Part shown: in pieces, positions 51,387 through 60,629 of the stretch | Numbering within the stretch: position 1 is the first letter of the stretch | How the letters are laid out: each line of letters opens with the position of its first letter | Assembly (NCBI GenBank): GCA_949949005.1 | Contig: CATLHM010000004.1 | Coordinates: 62,001 to 126,000, forward strand | Direction: 5' to 3' | Length of the DNA: 64,000 nucleotides | From: an uncultured Lachnospiraceae bacterium | Lineage (GTDB): Bacteria > Bacillota > Clostridia > Lachnospirales > Lachnospiraceae | The notes under the pieces: model-generated | Seen by the model: only the letters and a program-made list of their open reading frames with translations | What the model was told of the DNA's origin: nothing | The model's database searches: none | Translations under genes and position numbers: made by a program

Positions 51387-52415
51387 TTATTGCCACAGGA
51401 ATATTTTCTCCTCAGGAACTTTCTTTTTAAGCAGCTCCACCAGAAACCCTTCCATCTGCTCTGTCAGCTCTTTGGAGTAGTGGTACACTCCGTTGTCATT
51501 CTGGTAGGGAAACTGAACCACCGCCGAGCCGGGCCGGGTTTTCCTCATTTTTTTCAGATAGTCCTGAGAGACGCGGAAAGTCCCTACGCTGACATCCGTG
51601 ATTCTATCCATATTGATCTCGGCGAATACCTGGCGCAGCATTTCACCGTATTGCTGCTTCCAATCTCTGCAATAAATCATGGGATCGAAGCAAAGCCGCA
51701 CAGAAAAGCCTCTTTGAAGGGCTTCTCTTGCGCTGGCAAGCCTGCGGGCCAGGGAAGGAGTCTTATGCTCACAGGCGTCAATGACAGCCTGGGGCGATAA
51801 GGTGATGGCATAAATGATTCCGGCAGCCGGAAGGTGCCTTTGCCAAAACAGACAGTCCGCGGATTTGGTGCGGATCTCGATCTTCAGCGTCTTTGCCGGA
51901 TCAGTCTGTGTCTGTGCGAACGCATTCCACTCCTTTACATATCCGGTGATCGGTTCCATTGCCAGAAGATCCGTGTCATAAGAGATACACAGATACACGG
52001 CGCGCTCTTCCAGAAGTTTTTTTACCTCACGAAAAATATCCTCCAGATTCACAAAGACCACCATATTCCCGGAGGGGTACATCCCCTTTAGATAGCAGTA
52101 TTCGCAGTCGTAAACACAGTTCATGACGCAGGAGGTATAATAAAAATTTTCATTTCCAAAGTCCTGGCAAACCGGCGCTCCGGGGTAGATGAGAGTTCCC
52201 TGTTTTGCGGCCAGAATCAGGTTTTGGGAGCATTGCTGTAAAATGAAATTCTGGCCTTTGCGGCAGAACACATCCTTATAGTGGTCGATCAAAATGACTG
52301 CTGCCCTTGGGAAGTTTTGCAGGATCCGTTTTGTTCTGGGGTGGTTCCGCACGGCTTTTTCCACATAAATATGAGAAAAAAATGGGTTATAGTAATCGTT
52401 TCTTAAGCTCTTCAA
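51387..52415 (-). CDS. splB: Spore photoproduct lyase
   Basis: I place the start at the TTG at 52413-52415 ('LKSLRNDYYNPFFSHIYVE'), with AAGGA 9 bases upstream. This gives 342 aa, as in B. subtilis SplB; the 398-aa ORF extends into the phosphorylase gene. Radical SAM cysteines are in 'CVMNCVYDCEYCYLKGMYPS' (CxxxCxxC), with 'NENFYYTS', 'IEIRTKS' and 'DAVGTFR'-type 'ITDVSVGTFRVS' downstream. It reverts the thymine spore photoproduct during germination. It overlaps the nucleoside phosphorylase gene by 29 bases. Confidence 0.92.
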   Translation of the reverse strand: MKSLRNDYYNPFFSHIYVEKAVRNHPRTKRILQNFPRAAVILIDHYKDVFCRKGQNFILQQCSQNLILAAKQGTLIYPGAPVCQDFGNENFYYTSCVMNCVYDCEYCYLKGMYPSGNMVVFVNLEDIFREVKKLLEERAVYLCISYDTDLLAMEPITGYVKEWNAFAQTQTDPAKTLKIEIRTKSADCLFWQRHLPAAGIIYAITLSPQAVIDACEHKTPSLARRLASAREALQRGFSVRLCFDPMIYCRDWKQQYGEMLRQVFAEINMDRITDVSVGTFRVSQDYLKKMRKTRPGSAVVQFPYQNDNGVYHYSKELTEQMEGFLVELLKKKVPEEKIFLWQ

Positions 52416-53289
52416 AACACTGTTTTCCTTCCCGTTTGTCTTTACAGGGAAGCTTTCCTTCCCGGTACATTTCTTCCACAACAGAACCATAATCCACACC
52501 GGAAAGGGCACAATACCGAAGGTGTTGACGCAAAGCCCCGGCCATTGTGCTGGAACAGTGAAGGGCAAGGCAGAGCTTTTCATAGGCTGCCTGTGCGGGG
52601 CGGCTCTGAAGGATATCGCTTTGCGATTCTTCCCGGAGAATGGCCTTCAGACCGGTGATGTATTGGGAGATGCTTTCCATATTTTGGCCGACCAGCTCCT
52701 GGATTTGCCGGGGAGTCACATCCTGGCAGTTTCCATTGTCAGATACTATTTTTAAAAAGCTCATCTGATGAGGGCCTAAGTAATAGGAGCCTGCCTGGTA
52801 GACTGCCGCCGCCTCCATATCGTAAAGATAAAAATCTGCTTCCTCCCCAAGATTGTTTTTTGCCGAAGGTATCTGTGTATATGGCCTGGGGCCGGTAACG
52901 ATCTGGGCCTCCACAAAGCTGTGACGGTAGAGAAGATCGGGATAGAAGGTTTTGCCCGTGGAGAGCTCGCTGATCTTGTTGCACAAAAAAAGCGTTCCCG
53001 TCTGGCAGGCTTTTTTCCTGTCTTGCACACTTTCCTTCCCGATCTGGCCGCACACGCCCACATTCAGAAGAAAATCCGCTGACTCTGAACTTCCTGCCTT
53101 GTATTCTGTGCAGATACTGCTTACCGCTGCAGCCGCCGGTAGGGAGCCGGTTCCGCTTATGATCAGGCACAGACTTCCCTCCCCATCCAGGAAGACTTGA
53201 AAATGGGTGTGGGAGAGATCCTTTTTTAATTGAAAGCGGGTAATGAAGGGGTGTGCTTCCGCATACATTGCCGTTACGATATAAATCAT
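52387..53289 (-). CDS. Nucleoside phosphorylase / MTA-SAH nucleosidase-like protein
   Basis: The start is ATG 53287-53289 (MIYIVTAMYAEAHPFI) with AGGAG 4 bases upstream; 300 aa. The N-terminal domain has the purine phosphorylase fold: 'LIISGTGSLPAAAAVSSICT', 'FLLNVGVCGQIG', 'YDMEAAAVYQAG', and 'LKIVSDN' (purine-binding Asp). The C-terminal about 80 residues form an extra helical region ('AYEKLCLALHCSSTMAGALR') not found in plain nucleosidases. It overlaps splB, a pairing that suggests a role in handling adenosyl by-products or nucleosides during germination. This link is inferred. Confidence 0.85.
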   Translation of the reverse strand: MIYIVTAMYAEAHPFITRFQLKKDLSHTHFQVFLDGEGSLCLIISGTGSLPAAAAVSSICTEYKAGSSESADFLLNVGVCGQIGKESVQDRKKACQTGTLFLCNKISELSTGKTFYPDLLYRHSFVEAQIVTGPRPYTQIPSAKNNLGEEADFYLYDMEAAAVYQAGSYYLGPHQMSFLKIVSDNGNCQDVTPRQIQELVGQNMESISQYITGLKAILREESQSDILQSRPAQAAYEKLCLALHCSSTMAGALRQHLRYCALSGVDYGSVVEEMYREGKLPCKDKREGKQCFEELKKRLL

Positions 53290-54266
53290 GTTACTCCTAT
53301 CTAAATCAGATATTTTCGGGATCATATCCCTGCTCTTTGATCCAGGCACGCAGTCTGGCAAGTTCGGCAGTCAAAGCTTCTTTTTCAGCGGTTGCGGCTT
53401 CATACTTCGCATTTGTTTCATCTATCATATTTTGAATATCCTCCTGGGTTCGGTAGTAGTCCTCCCGCGCCTCGCATTCCATGCGGATTCGTTCCTCAGC
53501 GGTGAGTTGGTATACGGTTGAGGCTGCATCTTTCAGAGTTTCATTATTCTGTGCAAGCATGTTGAGTTCCTCCCAGGTGGTGGATTTAAAGAACCTGGCC
53601 CAGCAGTCAAGCTGACAGGAGCGGTCTTTTTCAGTTGCAAGGGGTATCTGGGTTAAGTCTAACACGGACAGCCGTAGTTTGTCACTATAGAGTGAGTGGT
53701 TCCTTACGTTTAATAACTGGTAGGTGGCATAAAACTCCGGATGTTCGGGAAACAGCGTAAAATTCAAAAGCCCAATCTGAATGACAGTGGGTACCCTTTT
53801 GTAATTCTGGCCGGACTGTAGGGTGTCAAAACTCCTACAGAGATAGCTCAGTGAGCGTTTGACCCAGTTATGTTGGTTGATGACCTGCAGTTCCAAATTG
53901 ATGATGGTGTCATCATTTAAGCTGAGTCTGATGTCCAGGATAAATGTTTTGTCGCAGAGAGAAGTACCAAGTTCTATGGGGTTGTAAATGAGAATCTGAT
54001 CAGAAATGAATAAAGTTACATAGAATTGCACAACTCTTTTCCATTCATTTATATCATGGAAAACAAAAAAAGGCAAAGAAAACAGGCATACGAGAGTGTA
54101 GAAAAATCTATCCCAGCAGAAAAGAAAAAAGAGGTGATGGATACCATATTTTGTGGTAAAATGTTTTGTGAAGCAGATATAATACCATATCTTGTATTGT
54201 GCAACTTTCTGCAATCCCGGTTTTTCGGGTGAGACGAAGGAGGCTGGCGTAGAAGGAAAATGAATC

Positions 54267-54422
54267 ATGAAAATTGACTGGACAAAAGGAAATCTTAGAG
54301 ATGGAGTTATTTTAAAGGCGAGTAAGGATGTATGTATCATAGCGTTTGACCGAAGCGGCGCAGAATTAGCATCTCTCAGCTTTTGGAAGCATCTGGACAG
54401 GAGCCCGTGTCTATTTCGATGA
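54267..54422 (+). CDS. Possible small ORF (51 aa), weak
   Basis: ATG 54267 with AAGGA about 9 bases upstream encodes 'MKIDWTKGNLRDGVILKASK' and ends 'SFWKHLDRSPCLFR'. It lies in the otherwise gene-poor stretch between the Rpn remnant and the AAA gene. Composition is protein-like, but no family is recognised and it overlaps the open N-terminal extension of the antisense Rpn ORF. It may be a fragment of a larger decayed gene. Confidence 0.3.
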   Translation: MKIDWTKGNLRDGVILKASKDVCIIAFDRSGAELASLSFWKHLDRSPCLFR

Positions 54423-54439
54423 TTGGTTATGGAAAAGCA

Positions 54440-54468
54440 TTGCGTTTCTGATATCCTTATACTATAAT
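54440..54468 (+). promoter_or_regulatory. Sigma-A promoter for AAA-ATPase-like gene
   Basis: TTGCGT (54440-54445) and TATAAT (54463-54468) with 17-bp spacing, 26 bases before ATG 54495. Confidence 0.7.
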
Positions 54469-54494
54469 CAGAGTAGAAATGGAGGATATTTAGC

Positions 54495-56069
54495 ATGGGA
54501 TTTTATGTAAATCCGGGGAATAAAAGCTTTTGGGAGTCAATCCGCTCCTCGATTTATGTGGATAAAACGGGGCTGATTGGGTGTATAAATCCATTTATCA
54601 ATACGAATGAAAAGTTTATTTGTATGAGCAGGCCAAGGCGGTTTGGCAAATCCATGGCTCTTGAGATGCTTGCGGCTTATTATAGCTGCGGCTGTGAGTC
54701 GGCAGATTTGTTCAAAGGACTTAAGATAGAAGAGGACGAATCTTTTTTTGAAAACCTGAACCGATATGATGTGATCTTTCTGAATATGCAGCAGTTTCTG
54801 ATCGAGGCGCCTTCCGGGAAAGTAACACAATATCTGGAGCAGGAGGTGCTAAGGGAGCTTAGAAAAGAATACGGAGAAATTCTGAGTGGGCGCGATAGGG
54901 GGCTTGCAGTTGCGCTACGGGAAATTTATGTAGAGACAGAGCGGGAGTTTATTTTCCTGATCGACGAGTGGGACTGCGTGATGCGTGAAAGGCAGAAGTC
55001 GGAGGAGCTGCAGAAGCAGTACCTGGATTTTTTGAGAAATCTGTTAAAGGATCAGCCTTATGTTGCCCTTGCCTACATGACAGGGATTCTCCCTGTAAAA
55101 AAATACGGACAGCATTCCGCCCTGAATATGTTTGCCGAATATTCCATGACAGACCAGAGCATTTTTGAGGAATACACCGGCTTTACGGAGGCGGAGGTAA
55201 AGCATTTATGTGAGCGGTTTACTATGGATTTCGCCGAAACCAAAAGCTGGTATGACGGTTATGAGCTGGCAAAGGGGCGGCCAATATACAATCCCAAGTC
55301 TGTGGTGGAGGCAATGCGCCGCCGGAAATTTTCAAATTATTGGACGTCTACGGAGACCTATGAGGCGCTTAAGGTTTATATGGACATGGATTTTGACGGA
55401 CTGCGTTCGGACATTGTGCATATGCTGGGCGGCGGCCGGATCCGAATCAATACCCGGAGCTTTCAGAACGATATGTGTAATTTCAACACAAAGGATGATG
55501 TGCTGACGCTGCTGGTGCATTTAGGATATCTTGGTTATGACTGCGAGGCTGAGGAAGCGTTCATTCCCAACAAAGAGATCATCAGGGAGTTTGAGAATGC
55601 CATGAGCGTTGGCGGCTGGACTGAGATCATGCGGGTGCTTAAGGCTTCCGAAAGGCTCCTTGAAGATACGCTCTCAGGAGACGGAGAAGAAGTGGCCAGG
55701 GGGCTTGACAGGGCCCATGGTGAGGCGGCTTCCATTCTGACCTACAATGATGAAAATTCCCTTGCATGCGCCATTGGCCTTGCCTACTACAGTGCAAGAA
55801 AGGATTACCGGATGGTGAGGGAGCTGCCTGCCGGGCGGGGCTTTGCGGATATCGTCTTTTTGCCTCTGCCGTTAAGGGGGAAGCCTGCGCTGGTGGTGGA
55901 GCTGAAATATGACAAGTCGGCGGGGGCAGCCATACAGCAGATTAAGGACAGGCATTATACCCAGGCTCTGGAGGGATATGCAGGCGAGATCCTGCTTGTA
56001 GGTATCAACTATGATAAGGAGAAAAGGGATAAACCCCATAGCTGTGTGATAGAAAAGTTGGTAAAATAA
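54495..56069 (+). CDS. AAA-ATPase-like protein with C-terminal PD-(D/E)XK domain
   Basis: The 524-aa protein begins at ATG 54495 with GGAGG upstream. The N-terminus carries 'YVDKTGLIGCINPFIN', Walker A 'SRPRRFGKSMALEML' (about 44-58), and Walker B 'FIFLIDEWDCVM'. The middle contains 'GFTEAEVKHLCERFTMDFAE' and 'WYDGYELAKGRPIYNPKSVV'. The C-terminal nuclease-like domain has 'GRGFADIVFLPLPLRGKPAL' and 'VVELKYDKSAGAAIQQIKDR' (D...ExK plus Q). These are the AAA-ATPase_like (PF09820) and DUF1703-type nuclease domains, widespread accessory genes of unknown role, possibly defence or mobile element related. Confidence 0.9.
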   Translation: MGFYVNPGNKSFWESIRSSIYVDKTGLIGCINPFINTNEKFICMSRPRRFGKSMALEMLAAYYSCGCESADLFKGLKIEEDESFFENLNRYDVIFLNMQQFLIEAPSGKVTQYLEQEVLRELRKEYGEILSGRDRGLAVALREIYVETEREFIFLIDEWDCVMRERQKSEELQKQYLDFLRNLLKDQPYVALAYMTGILPVKKYGQHSALNMFAEYSMTDQSIFEEYTGFTEAEVKHLCERFTMDFAETKSWYDGYELAKGRPIYNPKSVVEAMRRRKFSNYWTSTETYEALKVYMDMDFDGLRSDIVHMLGGGRIRINTRSFQNDMCNFNTKDDVLTLLVHLGYLGYDCEAEEAFIPNKEIIREFENAMSVGGWTEIMRVLKASERLLEDTLSGDGEEVARGLDRAHGEAASILTYNDENSLACAIGLAYYSARKDYRMVRELPAGRGFADIVFLPLPLRGKPALVVELKYDKSAGAAIQQIKDRHYTQALEGYAGEILLVGINYDKEKRDKPHSCVIEKLVK

Positions 56070-56084
56070 GATTTGAAAGAATCA

Positions 56085-56116
56085 GGGACATGAGTGAAAA
56101 TCCATGCCCCTTTTTT
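56085..56116 (+). terminator. Terminator after the AAA-ATPase-like gene
   Basis: GGGACATG pairs with CATGCCCC (one mismatch), followed by six T, just after the stop at 56069. Confidence 0.7.
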
Positions 56117-56232
56117 GTGCAGGCCCATGCACAAAGCGCTACAGCGCTTGGAAATATGCCGCTAAAGCGGCGCACGGGCCGCGCAGCGGACAGGGGGGGA
56201 GAAGAAACCTCTCCTATCCGGTCTCCGTGTTC

Positions 56233-58713
56233 TTATTCCACCGCATCAATCGACCGGACAATATTCAATCTGGCAATGGCACGCAAGGGCACAACGGTTG
56301 CCAGCAAGCAGGCAGCCACAGAGACAAGGGCGGCCTGGGCGAGAGAAAGCACAGGCGGGGCCACAAGGGTCAGGGCATCGGTTGTGGCGGCGTTTATAAA
56401 GACTGTGCAGACATAGCCCAACAGGCCTCCAGCCGCGGAGGCGATCAAACCATAATAAGCACCCTCCCACAGAAAGGTTTTGTAAAGGCTCTTTGTATCC
56501 ATGCCAATGGCACGCTGGATGCCGATTTCGGATATCCGGGTGTGGATGTTGCTGTAAACCGTGTTGATGATGTTTAAAATTCCTATCAGTCCGATCAGGA
56601 GGATCAGTCCCCAGCAAAGCATACGGATCTGACCAAAGCTTTCCACAAGCTGGGCGTCGGTCTGCCGGTAAGAGAGCCAGTGGCTGCCGGGATTTTGGTC
56701 GCACCACTCGCCCAGCCAGTCTTCAAACAGAGCGGAATCTGCGTCCTGACGCAGTATGGGATAAATTTCCGAATAGCGGTCTGTTCCCGTGAGCAGATCA
56801 TAGGTTTTTTCGCTTACGATGATCTGGACTCCGTTGAGATAGCCCTGATTATTGATGGAAACGGCTCCCTGGGTGATAGCGGCAACGCGCAGAGGATGGC
56901 CGTTTACCGACAGGGTATCGCCGGCCTGGAAGGTGGTGGCAGCTACCGTTTCTCCCTCATAGGTAAAGGGAATGGGATTTTTAACAATACAGGCACTGCC
57001 GGAGCGCAGGTCGCTTTTATCCTGCTCCGATAAATCCGGGGCAAAAGAGGTGAAACTATCCTCATCAATCCCGGCGATATGAAAGGCTTCCCAGGATTCC
57101 AGGGAAAAATCAAGTGTCAGGGGAAACCTTCCCTGTTCGTCAGGGGGATAGATTGACAGTTTCGTGGTGGATAAACGCTCCACCCATTCATTTTCCCGCA
57201 GCTCCTCCACGCTTTGGGGCTCCATTCCCGTGGTTTCATTGGTGACGGAATAATCGCCTGGATTTAATTCTTGGACATCCCTGCTGGTATCCAGAAGGGA
57301 GCTAAAGCTTTGCAGGGCCACAAATACGGTAATGCTCATGACCAGGGACAAAATGGTGATGAGGGTTCTTCCCCGCCCTCGTTTCAGGTTGAGCCTTGCA
57401 TAGTAAGCTTCAAAATTGCGGATAGGCTTTACTTTCCGGTTCCTGCGCTTTAAGGTCACTTTCTGTCCGGACATGGCAAGGGTTGGGGACACATGGGAGG
57501 CATAGCGGGCTGCCGGAAAGGCCGCCAGCATCGCAAATAACAGAGTGACGGCGGCACCTGCAAAATAGGGGAGGACATTGCCAGGTGTAGTCTGCCGGAT
57601 GGAGTCATTTAACTGCGCGGTGCTCTCTGCCAGAAATAAGTCCGGATTGAAGATTCCCGTGGCGGCTATCAGAATGCCCTTTGCGGACAGGGCGCCGAAG
57701 CACAGACCAATGGGAATACCGATCCCGCACAGAGTCAACAATTCCAAGGAAACCAGGCGGTAAATCTGTCCCCGCTCGCTCCCAATAGCGCGCAAGGCGC
57801 CGAATTCCCGGATGCGTTTGGTGACGGCGATTTTCAGAATATTGTAAATGACCAGACCTGCGGCAAGCAGGACAAGAAGCCCTATCAGGCCTGCGGCAAG
57901 AGTCATGAAGGAGAACCCGGTGTCTGTATCTGACGAGCCTGCTTTGTCATAGGAAATGCCCAGGGCATCCAGCAAAACCCAGTTATACTGGATATGGGCC
58001 TCTGGGATGCCAAGGCTCTGGGCAAGCTCATCCACAAGGGCCTGAAAACGGCCCTCATCCCTGACTTTAAAGTCGGCGGAATAGAGCAGATAGCTCTCCG
58101 GAAGCAAGGCAGAGGCGCTGCCCTGGCCCAAAACGGCCTCCAATGTGCCGGTGGCATAGCCCACGTAGTTGGCTTCTAAGATACCGCAGACCTTGAAATC
58201 GGCAGAGTACCCATAGGATGGCAGGCTTCCGTCCATAAGGGAGATTTCTGCCGAAAGCGTGACGGTATCGCCCACATGGATCTCGCGGCCAAAGTATGGC
58301 AGACTGTTTTCCGGCAGGGCGATTTCCATGGGAGCCTCTGGCAGCCGCCCCTCCTTTAGCCGGTTGATGAAGGGATAGGCCTCTAAGGCATCCGCCGCAT
58401 ATTCCCGGGTAAAGAGGGACAGAGAGCCGTCTGCCAGCGCCACAGAGCCTGCGGTGAGGATGACGCCCACATCATAGAGGCGGGGATCGTTCACGATCTT
58501 CTCTGCCTGCTCCCCAGTGAGCTGGTGAAAGGTTCCATAGCGGTTTCCGTTCAGGGAGGCCGCCTGCTCGATTCTCATTTCCTGCAAAATACCTAGGGAC
58601 GTGCTGATGGCGGTGGTCATAAGACTGGAAAGAATGACGGCGGCCAGGATAAGGGCTGCCGTGATTTTCTGTGCTTTTAGTTCTCTGAAGGCAAGGGATA
58701 AATAAGATTTCAT
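56233..58713 (-). CDS. ABC transporter permease, FtsX/MacB-like
   Basis: The 826-aa protein has one N-terminal transmembrane helix (about 17-38) and a large extracytoplasmic domain. A set of three helices at about 270-400 ('LAAGLIGLLVLLAAGLVIYN') precedes another extracytoplasmic domain after a helix near 450, and the last three helices at about 680-815 ('ILLIGLIGILNIINTVYSNI', 'GAYYGLIASAAGGLLGYVCT'). This double-FtsX layout is typical of BceB/MacB-like permeases of Firmicutes that handle antimicrobial peptides or lipoproteins. It overlaps the ATPase gene by 4 bases. The nearby two-component system supports a stress or peptide response. Confidence 0.9.
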   Translation of the reverse strand: MKSYLSLAFRELKAQKITAALILAAVILSSLMTTAISTSLGILQEMRIEQAASLNGNRYGTFHQLTGEQAEKIVNDPRLYDVGVILTAGSVALADGSLSLFTREYAADALEAYPFINRLKEGRLPEAPMEIALPENSLPYFGREIHVGDTVTLSAEISLMDGSLPSYGYSADFKVCGILEANYVGYATGTLEAVLGQGSASALLPESYLLYSADFKVRDEGRFQALVDELAQSLGIPEAHIQYNWVLLDALGISYDKAGSSDTDTGFSFMTLAAGLIGLLVLLAAGLVIYNILKIAVTKRIREFGALRAIGSERGQIYRLVSLELLTLCGIGIPIGLCFGALSAKGILIAATGIFNPDLFLAESTAQLNDSIRQTTPGNVLPYFAGAAVTLLFAMLAAFPAARYASHVSPTLAMSGQKVTLKRRNRKVKPIRNFEAYYARLNLKRGRGRTLITILSLVMSITVFVALQSFSSLLDTSRDVQELNPGDYSVTNETTGMEPQSVEELRENEWVERLSTTKLSIYPPDEQGRFPLTLDFSLESWEAFHIAGIDEDSFTSFAPDLSEQDKSDLRSGSACIVKNPIPFTYEGETVAATTFQAGDTLSVNGHPLRVAAITQGAVSINNQGYLNGVQIIVSEKTYDLLTGTDRYSEIYPILRQDADSALFEDWLGEWCDQNPGSHWLSYRQTDAQLVESFGQIRMLCWGLILLIGLIGILNIINTVYSNIHTRISEIGIQRAIGMDTKSLYKTFLWEGAYYGLIASAAGGLLGYVCTVFINAATTDALTLVAPPVLSLAQAALVSVAACLLATVVPLRAIARLNIVRSIDAVE

Positions 58714-59384
58714 GATGCATTCACCTCCGAAAGTTTTCCGTCAATGATGGTAAAGCGGTGTTCTGCCATCTGTGCGATCCGGGAATCGTGAGTGATGACC
58801 ACAAGGGTCTTATTCATCTGCTTTCGTATCTGGCAGAGCATCTTCATCACCTCGCCGCCGCTTTTGCTGTCAAGATTTCCTGTGGGTTCGTCCGCAAAAA
58901 TGATATCCGGCCTGGCGATTAAGGCCCGGGCGATTGCCACACGCTGCTGCTGGCCCCCTGATAATTCATAGGGTAAATGGGAAAGACGGTTTTCCAGTCC
59001 CAGAAGAGTGGCCAGCTTCTGCAGATAATCTTCCTCTACCTTTTGTTTGTCTAAAAGCAGTGGCATGATGATATTTTCCCGGGCAGTGAGAACGGGAAGC
59101 AGATGAAACTGCTGGAAGATAAAGCCGATTTTTTGCCGGCGGAAAGCGGACATCTCCTTATCGCTGCCCTTGTGGATATCCGTATTGCCATAAAGCACCA
59201 TGCCCGAGGTGGGATGATCCACCCCGCTGATGATATGCAAAAGCGTGCTTTTTCCGCTGCCGGAGGGCCCCATGATAGAGATAAAATCGCCCTCCTTTAT
59301 GGTCATAGAGGCGCTGTCTAAAGCTATCACCCGACTCTCTTTTGTACCGTAGATTTTTGAAATATTTTTTACCTGAATTTCCAT
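58710..59384 (-). CDS. ABC transporter ATP-binding protein, MacB/LolD-like
   Basis: The 224-aa protein starts at ATG 59382-59384. It contains Walker A '[14 protein letters not shown]', Q-loop '[10 protein letters not shown]', signature '[16 protein letters not shown]', Walker B '[17 protein letters not shown]' and H-loop '[12 protein letters not shown]', in the LolD/MacB/BceA subfamily. It powers the adjacent FtsX-type permease. Its RBS lies in a hairpin and its promoter shares a box with the response-regulator gene. Confidence 0.94.
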   Translation of the reverse strand: MEIQVKNISKIYGTKESRVIALDSASMTIKEGDFISIMGPSGSGKSTLLHIISGVDHPTSGMVLYGNTDIHKGSDKEMSAFRRQKIGFIFQQFHLLPVLTARENIIMPLLLDKQKVEEDYLQKLATLLGLENRLSHLPYELSGGQQQRVAIARALIARPDIIFADEPTGNLDSKSGGEVMKMLCQIRKQMNKTLVVITHDSRIAQMAEHRFTIIDGKLSEVNAS

Positions 59385-59393
59385 AAAAATGAT

Positions 59394-59418
59394 CTCCTTA
59401 TCAACATTTGATAAGGAG
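59394..59418 (-). promoter_or_regulatory. Hairpin covering the ATPase gene RBS
   Basis: In minus-strand RNA, CTCCTTATCA pairs with TGATAAGGAG around a 5-base loop. The AAGGAG used for ATG 59384 lies in the right arm, so folding would hide the ribosome binding site. Confidence 0.55.
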
Positions 59419-59429
59419 AGTGTAAGGGA

Positions 59430-59452
59430 TAAATCTCAAAAATTTCTCAAAT
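59430..59452 (-). promoter_or_regulatory. Predicted response-regulator box 1
   Basis: Minus strand ATTTGAGAAATTTTTGAGATTTA contains two TTTGAGA repeats. It matches box 2 at 61325-61347 at 21 of 23 bases. A -10-like TACACT follows 7 bases after the box, toward the ABC ATPase gene. Confidence 0.7.
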
Positions 59453-59453
59453 A

Positions 59454-60629
59454 TCAAGTAATTTTTAATGTGACCAAAACCTGAGCCCCTGTCGGAGTGT
59501 CCGGGCCGGGCAAATCCGGGCCGAAAGCGGGTGCGGGATTAATCGTGACGGTACCCCCATGCCGCGTTGCAAGAAGCATACAGGTATATAAACCCATTCC
59601 AAAATGCTCTTCCTCCCCCTCTCCCTTTTGAAAGGGGCGGATCCCGTTTTTCATAACCATAACCGGAAACCCACAGCCATCGTCCCTTACGGACAGGACA
59701 AGCATTTCCTCCCGGACAGAGCAGGAGATACGAATGCGGCTCCTGGCAAAACGAAGGGCGTTTGACACAAGATTTTCCACGATCTGATACAAAAAAGAGG
59801 AATCAATCAGAAGGGAACGGGAACAGGGTTCTGCCGTAAAGAGCAGCTCTTTGCCGCTTTCTGATCCCATGAGGCGGATATTTTTGGCAAGCTCCCGGGT
59901 AAGGTCGTGATAATCTGTGGCCGCCAGGGCAGGCTGAATATCCTCCAGCTTCTGGACTCTGCTCATGGTCTCCACATAGCACTCGATGCGGCCGGAGTAG
60001 CTTTCCATCAGGCCTAGGTGCTCAGAGAGCTGTGAGGTGTCCATGCTGCCGCTTAAAAGCTCCTGGCGGGCCAGCTTGGCACAGCCCTTCAGAACAGTAA
60101 CAGGGTTGCGCAGATTATGGGAAAAGGCGGCGTTGAGCCGTTTGCGTTCCTCGGCCTGGCGCCATAGCCTGCGGTTATTTTCAAGCAGGGCTTTGCGCAT
60201 GGTTTCAAAGGCGATACAGAGCTGCCCCAATTCATCCCGGGATCTGGCCTCCACCACGAAGTCAAGATCCCCTTCTATGATCCGGGACGCCCCCCTGGAA
60301 AGCGTCTCCAAGGGTTCTTTCAGCTTCAGGCGGTAAAAGGCGGAGGCAGTGAAAAGCAGTGCAAAGGTAAAAATTCCCATGGGCAGAAGAATCTGCAAAA
60401 CAGAAACCAATTCAGCCAATTTTATCTGATCTGCGGTCGGCCCGGGCAGCTTTGTTACTACCACCGGATCGGAATGGACGTCCAGCATAATGCCTTGGGG
60501 TGCAATGGCAGAGCTCAGCTCCATGCATCCCCAGAAGGTAAGGGCGGACAGCAAAAGGGCTGCCGCATTGTTTAAGAAAGCGATGGTAAAGAGAGCTTTT
60601 TTCAGGCTCATTTTTTTCAGCCGTTCCAT
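59454..60629 (-). CDS. HAMP-containing sensor histidine kinase
   Basis: The 391-aa protein has TM1 (about 12-34), a short extracytoplasmic loop (about 35-75), TM2 (about 76-99), and HAMP (about 100-155). The phosphoacceptor is H171 in 'AAFSHNLRNPVTVLKGCAKL'; the N-box is 'LYQIVENLVSNALRFA', the G1 box 'VRDDGCGFPV', and 'GEEEHFGMGLYTCMLLATRH' the G2 region. The short loop suggests sensing within the membrane or together with the ABC transporter. It overlaps the response-regulator gene by 13 bases. Confidence 0.94.
   Translation of the reverse strand: MERLKKMSLKKALFTIAFLNNAAALLLSALTFWGCMELSSAIAPQGIMLDVHSDPVVVTKLPGPTADQIKLAELVSVLQILLPMGIFTFALLFTASAFYRLKLKEPLETLSRGASRIIEGDLDFVVEARSRDELGQLCIAFETMRKALLENNRRLWRQAEERKRLNAAFSHNLRNPVTVLKGCAKLARQELLSGSMDTSQLSEHLGLMESYSGRIECYVETMSRVQKLEDIQPALAATDYHDLTRELAKNIRLMGSESGKELLFTAEPCSRSLLIDSSFLYQIVENLVSNALRFARSRIRISCSVREEMLVLSVRDDGCGFPVMVMKNGIRPFQKGEGEEEHFGMGLYTCMLLATRHGGTVTINPAPAFGPDLPGPDTPTGAQVLVTLKIT

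Larger units (their letters stand above)
53306..54496 (-). pseudogene. Rpn-like PD-(D/E)XK protein with damaged N-terminus
   Basis: The C-terminal two thirds match the PDDEXK_2/Rpn pattern: 'YNPIELGTSLCDKTFILDIR' (catalytic Asp), 'INLELQVINQHNWVKRSLSY' (E-x-Q), then a helical tail ending in a coiled coil ('YEAATAEKEALTAELARLRA'). Upstream of 'ILIYNP' the expected N-terminal 40-50 residues are not recognisable. The ORF instead continues through Phe/Cys-rich, implausible sequence, and no start with an RBS is found near the expected position. I infer a gene whose 5' end was lost or shifted. Confidence 0.65.

Noticed and set aside
54026-54232. 68-aa + strand ORF 'MHNSFPFIYIMENKKRQRKQ'
   Set aside because: It lies opposite the open extension of the Rpn remnant, has no RBS and a composition driven by A-rich sequence.
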